The translations under genes and the position numbers were made by a program. From Candidatus Promineifilum breve (GTDB taxonomy: Bacteria > Chloroflexota > Anaerolineae > Promineifilales > Promineifilaceae): 64,000 bases of DNA. The stretch spans positions 2,148,726-2,212,725 of the forward strand of contig NZ_LN890655.1 of the NCBI RefSeq assembly GCF_900066015.1, read 5' to 3'. The notes beneath the pieces were generated by a model. It was given only the letters and a program-made list of their open reading frames with translations, did not search any database and had not been told where the DNA came from. Each line of letters opens with the position of its first letter. The stretch's first letter is position 1. This document shows, one piece after another, positions 7,502-13,823 of this stretch.

Positions 7502-10500
7502 ATGACCGAGACAATCCACGGCTTCGAATTGGTGCGCGATGAGACCATCGCCGAGCTGAACACGCGGGCACAGATGTGGCGACACATCAAGACTGGCGCG
7601 CAACTGCTGTCACTGGAGAACGACGACGAGAACAAGGTCTTCGGCATCACCTTTCGCACGCCGCCGACCGACTCCACCGGCCTGCCCCACATTCTGGAGC
7701 ACGTCGTCCTGGCCGGTTCGCAAAAATACCCGCTGAAAGATCCGTTCTTTGAACTGGTGAAGGGGTCGCTGGCGACGTTCGTCAACGCCATGACCTACCC
7801 CGACAAGACGGTCTACCCGGCGGCCAGCACCAATTTGCAGGATTTCTATAACCTGCTGGATGTCTACGTCGATGCCGTCTTCCACCCCCTGCTGTCGCCG
7901 GAGAAGCTGGCCCAGGAGGGGTGGCACTACGAACTGGAGGCGGCCGACGCGCCGCTGACCTATAAGGGCGTGGTCTTCAATGAGATGAAGGGGGCCTACT
8001 CCTCGCCCGACAGCTTGCTCGGCCGCTATAGCCAGCAGGCCACCTTCCCCGATATTACCTACGGCGTCGATTCCGGCGGCGACCCGACGGTCATCCCCAC
8101 CCTGACCTATGAGCAGTTCAAACGCTTCCACGAGACCTACTACCACCCGTCGAACGCGCTGATCTTCTTCTATGGCGACGACGATCCTCAGGAGCGATTG
8201 CGGCGTATGGGCGGCTATCTGGCCGAGTTCGAGGCCATCACCGTCGATAGCGCCATCACCCAACAACGGCCGTTCGACGCGCCGCGGCTGGTGCGCTTCC
8301 CCTATGGCGCGGGCGAGGCGGCCGGCGACGACGGCGACGCGGACAGTCCGGCCGAGGACGCGCCCAAGTCATTCATCGAGATCAACTGGCTGCTGCCGGA
8401 ATATGAAGACCCGACGCTGATCATGGCGTTGGAAATCCTGTCCCACGCTCTGCTGGAGACGCCCGCCTCGCCGCTGCGCAAGGCCCTCATCGACTCCGGG
8501 CTGGGCGAGGACGTGCTCGGTGGGCTGTCGCCCTATACCCGGCAATTGACCTTCTCGGCCGGGCTGAAGGGGGTGGCGGCGGCCGACGTTGACAAGGTGG
8601 AGCCGCTGATCCTGGAAACGCTGGCCGGGCTGGCCGAGGATGGGCTTGACCCGGAGATGATCGCCGCCTCGCTCAATACGCTGGAGTTTGGGCTGCGCGA
8701 GAACAACACCGGCCGCTATCCGCGCGGGCTGGGGCTGCTGGTGCGGGCGCTGTTCACCTGGCTCCACGACCGCGACCCGCTGGCCCCGCTGGCCCATGAG
8801 GCCCCGTTGGCGGCGGTGAAGGAGCGGCTGGCGGCCGACGCCGATTATCTGCCCGGCCTTATCGGCCAGTATTTGATCGACAACCCCCACCGGGTCACGG
8901 TCATCCTGGAGCCGGACGCGGGACTGAACCGGCGGCTGGAAGAGGAGGAGCGGGCGCGGCTGGACGCGGCGCGGGCCACGATGAGCGACGCCGAGGCCCA
9001 GACGGTCATCGACCAGGCCCGCGAACTGATGGAACGGCAGAACACCCCCGACGCGCCGGAAGTGCTGGCGACGCTGCCCAGCCTGGGGCGGGAGGATTTG
9101 GATAAGCAGCATAAGGTGATTCCGATCCGGGTGGGTATGACGGCAGGGGAGCAGGGGAGCAGGGGAGCAGGGGAGAGCGTTGCCGCCCCCCTGCCCCCCC
9201 GCACCCCTGCTCCCCTGCACCTCTTCCACGACCTCTTCACTAACGGCATCGTCTACCTCGATCTGGGGCTGGATTTGCGGGCGCTGCCGGGCGAGTTGCT
9301 GCCCTACGCCGGGCTGTTGGGCCAGGCGCTGCTGGAGATGGGCACGGCGACCGAGGATTTCGTGCGCCTGTCGCAGCGCATCGGCCGCACGACGGGCGGG
9401 ATTGGGCCGGATACGTTGATTGCGCCGGTGGTGGCGACGGAAGCAGGGGAGCAGGGGAGCAGGGGAGCAGGGGGGCAAGGGACGGCTGCCTACCTGATGT
9501 TGCGCGGCAAGGCGACGACGGCCCGCGCGCCGGAGATGCTCGACATCCTGGCCGACGTGCTGCTGACGGCGCGGCTGGATAACCGTGAGCGCTTCCGCCA
9601 GATTGTGCTGGAGGCCAAGGCCGGGGCCGAGGCCTCGCTGGCTCCGGCCGGCCATCAGGTGACCAATACCCGGCTGCGCGCCCATTTCCACCCGGCTTAC
9701 CGCGTCGAAGAAATGGTCAACGGCGTGGAGAATCTGCTCTTCCTGCGGCGGCTGGCCGAGCGGGTGGAGAGCGATTGGCCGGGCGTGCTGGCCGATTTGG
9801 AGGCGGCGCGCCGGGCGCTGGTCAGTCAGGCCGGGCTGCTCGTCAACGTGACGCTGGATGAGGCTAATTATGGCGCGTTTGCGCCGCGGTTAAATGAGTT
9901 CGTCGGCCGCTTGCCCCTAGAAACCGAGTTTCACACACCTCTGAGGTCTGCGGCAGACCTCAGAGGTGTGCGCGATTTCCCCCGCCACGAAGGGCTGGCC
10001 TTCCCGGCCCAGGTGAACTACGTGGGCAAGGGGGCCAACCTCTACGAACTGGGCTACGAACTGGACGGTTCGATTGCCGTCATCAACAACCTGTTGCGGA
10101 CGGGCTACCTGTTGCAGAAGATCCGCATCCAGGGCGGGGCCTATGGCGCGTTCGCCACGTTCAGCCCATTGTCGGGCGTCTACACCTATTTGTCCTACCG
10201 CGACCCCAACCTGAGCAATACGTTGGCCGTCTATGACGCCACGGCCGACTTCCTGCGCGGGCTGGAGCTGAGCGACGACGAACTGACGCGGGCCATCATC
10301 GGGGCCATCGGCGCGATCGACGCCTACCAGTTGCCCGACGCCAAGGGGTACACGTCGCTGACGCGCTATCTGACTGGCGAGACCGACGAGCGGCTGCAAA
10401 AGTTCCGCGACGAGGTGCTGGGCACGACCGTGGCCGATTTCCACGCGCTGGGCGAGGCGCTGGCGCGGGTGAATGAGGCAGGGGATGTGGTGGTGTTAGG

Positions 10501-10555
10501 CAACCGAGAGGCGTTGGAAGCGGCCGGTGGGCTGGGAATAACCAAAGTCATGTAA
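7502..10555 (+). CDS. M16C zinc metalloprotease, PreP/Cym1-like
   Basis: A large peptidase that degrades peptides in a closed chamber. The inverted zinc motif HxxEH is HILEH at residues 63-67, and the family signature LVKGSLATFVNAMTYPDKT follows. The 1017-aa length fits PreP. AAGGAG precedes the ATG. Three repeat-encoded tracts interrupt it: residues about 547-572 (EQGSRGAGE then Pro-rich), about 647-659 (EQGSRGAGGQG) and about 805-823 (ETEFHTPLRSAADLRGV). The frame is kept each time, and the flanking conserved sequence is continuous, so the gene looks functional. Without a signal peptide it is probably cytoplasmic. Confidence 0.9.
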   Translation: MTETIHGFELVRDETIAELNTRAQMWRHIKTGAQLLSLENDDENKVFGITFRTPPTDSTGLPHILEHVVLAGSQKYPLKDPFFELVKGSLATFVNAMTYPDKTVYPAASTNLQDFYNLLDVYVDAVFHPLLSPEKLAQEGWHYELEAADAPLTYKGVVFNEMKGAYSSPDSLLGRYSQQATFPDITYGVDSGGDPTVIPTLTYEQFKRFHETYYHPSNALIFFYGDDDPQERLRRMGGYLAEFEAITVDSAITQQRPFDAPRLVRFPYGAGEAAGDDGDADSPAEDAPKSFIEINWLLPEYEDPTLIMALEILSHALLETPASPLRKALIDSGLGEDVLGGLSPYTRQLTFSAGLKGVAAADVDKVEPLILETLAGLAEDGLDPEMIAASLNTLEFGLRENNTGRYPRGLGLLVRALFTWLHDRDPLAPLAHEAPLAAVKERLAADADYLPGLIGQYLIDNPHRVTVILEPDAGLNRRLEEEERARLDAARATMSDAEAQTVIDQARELMERQNTPDAPEVLATLPSLGREDLDKQHKVIPIRVGMTAGEQGSRGAGESVAAPLPPRTPAPLHLFHDLFTNGIVYLDLGLDLRALPGELLPYAGLLGQALLEMGTATEDFVRLSQRIGRTTGGIGPDTLIAPVVATEAGEQGSRGAGGQGTAAYLMLRGKATTARAPEMLDILADVLLTARLDNRERFRQIVLEAKAGAEASLAPAGHQVTNTRLRAHFHPAYRVEEMVNGVENLLFLRRLAERVESDWPGVLADLEAARRALVSQAGLLVNVTLDEANYGAFAPRLNEFVGRLPLETEFHTPLRSAADLRGVRDFPRHEGLAFPAQVNYVGKGANLYELGYELDGSIAVINNLLRTGYLLQKIRIQGGAYGAFATFSPLSGVYTYLSYRDPNLSNTLAVYDATADFLRGLELSDDELTRAIIGAIGAIDAYQLPDAKGYTSLTRYLTGETDERLQKFRDEVLGTTVADFHALGEALARVNEAGDVVVLGNREALEAAGGLGITKVM
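9144..9218 (+). repeat. AGCAGGGG palindrome inside the M16C gene
   Basis: About four 8-bp units AGCAGGGG face CCCCTGCTCCCCTGC units. The 8-bp period read in three frames gives an 8-residue repeat (EQGSRGAG), so extra copies in groups of three keep frame. Confidence 0.85.
9444..9480 (+). repeat. AGCAGGGG direct units inside the M16C gene
   Basis: About four tandem copies of the 8-bp unit occur here without a facing inverted arm. It encodes EQGSRGAGGQG. Confidence 0.8.
9918..9970 (+). repeat. Half AAACCGAGTTT element plus 16-bp perfect hairpin in the M16C gene
   Basis: TAGAAACCGAGTTTC (9918-9932) is one arm of the AAACCGAGTTT family. It abuts a perfect palindrome: 9934-9949 (CACACCTCTGAGGTCT) pairs with 9955-9970 around GCGGC. 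Both are in frame. Confidence 0.85.
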
Positions 10556-10561
10556 AGAATC

Positions 10562-10597
10562 GATGGCGAATGAAGAAAATATTCTTCATTCGCCATC
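10562..10597 (+). repeat. 16-bp perfect inverted repeat after the M16C gene
   Basis: GATGGCGAATGAAGAA and its exact complement are separated by AATA. It starts 7 nt after the stop codon. It could act as an mRNA 3' stabiliser or terminator, but no T run follows. Confidence 0.8.
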
Positions 10598-10655
10598 CGT
10601 TGCCTCTTACCTTCAATGCGCGTTCAGCATGTTAGGGTTGCTGTAGCCACGCACA

Positions 10656-10684
10656 TTGGATATCCAATATCGCCAGGATATAAT
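10656..10684 (+). promoter_or_regulatory. Promoter of the MNT gene, probably leaderless
   Basis: TTGGAT (10656-10661) and a perfect TATAAT (10679-10684) are 17 nt apart. The ATG at 10692 comes 7 nt after the -10 box, so the transcript should begin at or next to the start codon. TTGGATATCCAA here is also a palindrome that a repressor could bind. Confidence 0.6.
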
Positions 10685-10691
10685 CGCACGT

Positions 10692-11021
10692 ATGGACGCT
10701 ATGTTGCTTCGCCCCGATTGCCTGACCGAGGCTATCGACCGGATCGTCGGCGAATTCAATCCGCTGCGTATCATTCTCTTTGGCTCGTGGGCGCGCGGCC
10801 AGGCGCGTGCCGATAGTGACCTGGATTTTTTGGTTGTCTTGCCGGCAGTGATCAATAAGCGACGCACGACCATTGACGTCATGCGTGCGCTGAATGAGTT
10901 ACCGATCAGCAAGGATGTGATTGTCACGACGCCACAGGAGATCGCTGAACGCGGCGATGTAATCGGCCACGTCCTGCGTCCGGCATTAGCCGAGGGTATC
11001 GTTATTTATGAGCGAAAGTGA
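10692..11021 (+). CDS. MNT-type nucleotidyltransferase (antitoxin-like)
   Basis: The 109-aa protein has the minimal nucleotidyltransferase signature: ILFGSWARGQARADSDLDFLV contains GSxxxG and the paired catalytic aspartates DSDLD. In MNT/HEPN modules this enzyme modifies (AMPylates) the HEPN toxin to silence it. The next gene overlaps it by 14 nt and encodes a HEPN domain, supporting this reading. I prefer ATG 10692 over the upstream TTG 10656, because that TTG is part of the -35 box. Confidence 0.8.
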   Translation: MDAMLLRPDCLTEAIDRIVGEFNPLRIILFGSWARGQARADSDLDFLVVLPAVINKRRTTIDVMRALNELPISKDVIVTTPQEIAERGDVIGHVLRPALAEGIVIYERK

Positions 11022-11247
11022 GTCTCAACGCTGGCTGGGTTTCGCTCGCTCCGATTTGGAAGCCGCAGAAACCCTCTTGGCTTCTCCGGATCACTATCCG
11101 CGACAGGTCTGTTTTCTCGCCCAACAAGCAATAGAAAAAGCGCTGAAAGCGGCGCTTATTCTAGAGCAAATCGTTTTTCCATTCTCCCACGACCTGGATC
11201 GTCTACGCAACATGCTCCCGGCGGGCTGGCAGAAATTATCTAAGTGA
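11008..11247 (+). CDS. Short HEPN-domain protein (toxin-like, probably truncated)
   Basis: The 79-aa product matches the first half of HEPN proteins: SQRWLGFARSDLEAAETLL, then QVCFLAQQAIEKALKAALI, then SHDLDRL. Full-length HEPN toxins are about 120-135 aa and carry the RNase motif RxxxxH in the C-terminal helices, which is missing here. The sequence after the stop does not continue the domain in any frame I could see. The pair with the MNT gene may therefore be a decaying or non-toxic module. Confidence 0.7.
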   Translation: MSESESQRWLGFARSDLEAAETLLASPDHYPRQVCFLAQQAIEKALKAALILEQIVFPFSHDLDRLRNMLPAGWQKLSK

Positions 11248-11297
11248 CGGGTAGTGGTTACTTACTGATATACTAACAGGATTGACCTGGAGCGCCT

Positions 11298-11525
11298 ATG
11301 GAAACGCAGACCCTTCCCGAATTAGTGAAACAGTTGTCACCCGATGCGCAAGAAGTTGTTCGCGAACTGGTTGAGTTTCTGTTGTCTAGTCCACGTCCCA
11401 ACGTTCGGCCGGAAGGCCAGCGCCTTTTGCGCCAAGACTGGGGCGGTGCTTTGCGGACCTATCGGCAACAATATACTTCACTCGAGTTGCAGCATCGGGC
11501 TTCTGACTGGCGTGTCACACCGTGA
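11298..11525 (+). CDS. DUF2281-like antitoxin
   Basis: This 75-aa protein starts METQTLPELVKQLSPDAQEVVRELVEFLL, resembling the DUF2281/VapB-like family in which a helix LP..v..L..d...ev..f.e.L is the hallmark. The stop overlaps the GTG of the PIN gene (GTGA), a coupling typical of toxin-antitoxin operons. It presumably binds and inhibits the downstream PIN nuclease. Confidence 0.7.
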   Translation: METQTLPELVKQLSPDAQEVVRELVEFLLSSPRPNVRPEGQRLLRQDWGGALRTYRQQYTSLELQHRASDWRVTP

Positions 11526-11950
11526 ATTACCTGGTTGATACCAATATCTGGCTCGAACGGATGCTCGATCAGGATCGCGCGGCTGTCGTCGCCGATTTAT
11601 TGTCGCGCATTCCGTCTAACGAGCTATGCATGACCGATTTCACTTTGCATTCGATCGGCGTGATTCTCCATCGATTGAAGAAGCCACAAGTTTACGTTCA
11701 ATTTGTCCAGGACGTACTTATTGAAGGAGCAACACATCTCCTGACTGTTCCACCAGAGGCAATGGTGGAGTTGGTCAACGCCGCCCAAAAACAAAGCCTC
11801 GATTATGATGATGCCTATCAGTACATCGCCGCCGCACGCTATGGCCTGACGATAATCACTCTGGATTCCGATTTTGATCGCACCGACCGCGGACGAACCA
11901 CCCCGGAAGAGATAATTTGGGCACTCGATTCCGAAGAGGAAAACGAGTAG
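11522..11950 (+). CDS. PIN-domain ribonuclease toxin (VapC-like)
   Basis: The 142-aa protein begins MNYLVDTNIWLERML, the first acidic cluster of PIN domains (D6). Further acidic residues occur around LDYDDAYQYIAAARYGLTIITLDSDFD, giving the metal-binding set of a Mg-dependent endoribonuclease. It starts with GTG overlapping the antitoxin stop by 4 nt. All visible active-site acids are present, so the pair is probably functional. Confidence 0.85.
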   Translation: MNYLVDTNIWLERMLDQDRAAVVADLLSRIPSNELCMTDFTLHSIGVILHRLKKPQVYVQFVQDVLIEGATHLLTVPPEAMVELVNAAQKQSLDYDDAYQYIAAARYGLTIITLDSDFDRTDRGRTTPEEIIWALDSEEENE

Positions 11951-11966
11951 TTAGAAGCCATGAGCC

Positions 11967-12398
11967 ATGCTAACTCCTCTCCTCCCCCACCGCATCCCTA
12001 ACGCCACCCGCGTCGGCGAAAAAGTCGCCTTCACGCGCACGCTGACCGAGGCCGACGCGGCGCTGTTCATCGGCGTGACCTGGGACGTGAACCCGTACCA
12101 CACCGATGACGCCTACGTGGCCGAGACGCGCTTTGGGCGGCGCATCGTGCCCGGCCTGCTGACGGCCAGCCTGCTGACCCACCTGGGCGGGCTGTGGGCC
12201 TTTCTGGCGACGGAGATGGCGTTTGAGTTTCTCGGCCCGGTCTACATCGGCGACACGGTGACGGCCGAGTCGGAGATCGTCGAGGTCAACGAGAAGGGCT
12301 GGGTGCGGCTGGCCGGGCGGGTCATTGGCCCCGACGGCCAGGACGTGCTGCGGGCCACGATTCGCGGCTATCCCGGCCGGTTTGCCGCGCGCGAATAG
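11967..12398 (+). CDS. MaoC-like hot-dog dehydratase
   Basis: A 143-aa hot-dog protein resembling (R)-specific enoyl-CoA hydratases. The hydratase dyad region is visible as FIGVTWDVNPYHTDDAYVAETRFGRRIVPGLL, with D and H in the DxNxxH pattern, followed by the VPGLLTASLLTHLGG helix. It probably hydrates an acyl-CoA or acyl-ACP in lipid metabolism. The C-terminal 10 codons overlap the tail of the convergent hypothetical gene by 31 nt. There is no operon partner. Confidence 0.8.
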   Translation: MLTPLLPHRIPNATRVGEKVAFTRTLTEADAALFIGVTWDVNPYHTDDAYVAETRFGRRIVPGLLTASLLTHLGGLWAFLATEMAFEFLGPVYIGDTVTAESEIVEVNEKGWVRLAGRVIGPDGQDVLRATIRGYPGRFAARE

Positions 12399-13024
12399 GC
12401 CGCGCCTTCGGCAACCAACAGTTCGCCATCGACCAGATAGGCCAGCGCCAACCCCAGCAACGGGGCCTGGGCCAGCCGCCCGGCCGGCAGCGTCAGATCG
12501 AAATCGTAGTCGCCCGCGCCCACCTCGAGCAGGCCGATCGGCTCCGGCAGATCGGCCGCTTCGGGATCCACCGCCGCGGGCAGGTCGGCCGCCGCCGCGT
12601 CGTAGATGACCAGCAGCGGCCCGCCCTCGCCCTCTTCCGTCCAGCGTAGACCCAGCCAGCGATGGCCCTCGACCTCGATCACCAGCCGGTCGAACGACGG
12701 CGGGCCGGCCGGCGGCGGCGCATTGAGCGCAGCCGTCCCACCCGACAAATCCAGCGCCGTGATGAGGGCATAGACGGCGTGCTCGTAGATGATGGCGTAG
12801 TTGTGCTTGCGCTCGGCACGGCGTTCGTCGGGGCGGGGCAAGTCCATCGTCGCCAGGCGCTCGCCATCGGGCCGCGAAAAGCGCACCTGGGGCGGCAGAT
12901 CGGGCGGCAGCCACGGGCTGCCCTGGTCGGCCACCAGCAATAACCCCTCGGCCCGGTCAAATAAATGATAGCGCCGGGCCGGATCACCGTCCATCGGCAG
13001 TCGTCGGATGCGATAAGAGATCAT
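12368..13024 (-). CDS. Hypothetical protein
   Basis: A 218-aa soluble protein without a motif I recognise. It has no signal peptide or membrane segment, is rich in acidic and Pro residues, and ends AEGAAYSRAANRPG. The start is set at ATG 13024 (MISYRIRRLPMD) because TAGAAT lies at 13033-13038 on this strand, 8 nt ahead, suggesting a leaderless transcript. Codon use is like its neighbours, supporting a real gene. Its end overlaps the MaoC gene tail to tail. Confidence 0.6.
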   Translation of the reverse strand: MISYRIRRLPMDGDPARRYHLFDRAEGLLLVADQGSPWLPPDLPPQVRFSRPDGERLATMDLPRPDERRAERKHNYAIIYEHAVYALITALDLSGGTAALNAPPPAGPPSFDRLVIEVEGHRWLGLRWTEEGEGGPLLVIYDAAAADLPAAVDPEAADLPEPIGLLEVGAGDYDFDLTLPAGRLAQAPLLGLALAYLVDGELLVAEGAAYSRAANRPG

Positions 13025-13177
13025 AGAACGGTATTCTAAAGGCTTTTTCGCCCGGCCGCACTCCCCCAAAGGTACATTTTTTCTCCTGGTGGAAACGTGT
13101 CAAAAATTGACTAGCACAAACGTTCTAAATTTTTATACAATGGGTTCAAAGATTTTTACCGGCAATGCGGGAGCCAT

Positions 13178-13768
13178 ATGGATCGTAACGAGTTGACCGA
13201 CGACAGCGAACTACAGGCGCGGATGCAATATCTGCTCGATCTGGACATTTCCGGCGAGCTGCCGCCCGAACAGCGCTTACTGCTGGGCATCCTGCGGCAG
13301 TCGGTCATCGACTACTTTGGCGATGATCCGCTGGAACGCCTCAGCGCCTCGCTCTATTTCGCCCGCTCGCCGGTTTACCAGTTGACATTGCAGCTCTTCA
13401 GTCTGCCGGCGACCTTGTTGCCTGTCGGCATCGATCTGAGCGCGTTGGCAAGGAAGGAGCAGATGAACGACGTCGTTGACCCCGATCCGTTGCGGTTGGA
13501 GACCCTGGTGCGCCGGCTATCGGGCACGCAGTTGAAGGTGGTACTGACGATGGGGCTGTTGCCGCTGCCGGCGGCCACGCGCAAGATCAGCCTGAATTGC
13601 GGCCTGACACGGGCCACGGTGCTGACCGCGCTGGAGCAAATGGCTGCCCTGGGGTTGGTGGAGCGGCGCGACGATCCCACGAACAAGCTGTCGTCCACGA
13701 AATGGTCATTGCCGGAGCCGGTGCGGCGGGTGCTGGATGAGGTGATGGGCGACGTGACTCGTCAGTGA
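13178..13768 (+). CDS. Winged-helix DNA-binding protein, unknown role
   Basis: The 196-aa protein has an uncharacterised N-terminal part and a C-terminal helix-turn-helix/wing stretch from about residue 110. LSGTQLKVVLTMGLL is followed by RKISLNCGLTRATVLTALEQMAALGLVERRDD, which reads as a recognition helix plus wing like MarR/replication-initiator families. It is probably a transcription regulator or plasmid-type DNA binder. The AT-rich upstream region (13080-13170) differs from the GC-rich surroundings and contains TTGACT and TATACA at poor spacing. Confidence 0.6.
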   Translation: MDRNELTDDSELQARMQYLLDLDISGELPPEQRLLLGILRQSVIDYFGDDPLERLSASLYFARSPVYQLTLQLFSLPATLLPVGIDLSALARKEQMNDVVDPDPLRLETLVRRLSGTQLKVVLTMGLLPLPAATRKISLNCGLTRATVLTALEQMAALGLVERRDDPTNKLSSTKWSLPEPVRRVLDEVMGDVTRQ

Positions 13769-13776
13769 TGTCGGCC

Positions 13777-13820
13777 GCCTCAGGTGCGACGCACTTTCTG
13801 AAGTGCGTCGCACCTGAGGC
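13777..13820 (+). repeat. GGTGCGACGCACTT palindrome, copy 2
   Basis: A perfect 20-bp stem (GCCTCAGGTGCGACGCACTT and its complement) encloses TCTG. It lies exactly between two convergent genes, 8 nt from one stop and 3 nt from the other, where a bidirectional transcript end would be expected. Confidence 0.9.
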
Positions 13821-13823
13821 ATG

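Noticed and set aside
13107-13141. Promoter TTGACT/TATACA for the winged-helix gene
   Set aside because: The spacing is 21 nt, too long for a confident sigma70 call.
13777-13820. Classical intrinsic terminator
   Set aside because: The stem is strong but no T run follows on either strand; it matches a five-copy repeat family instead.
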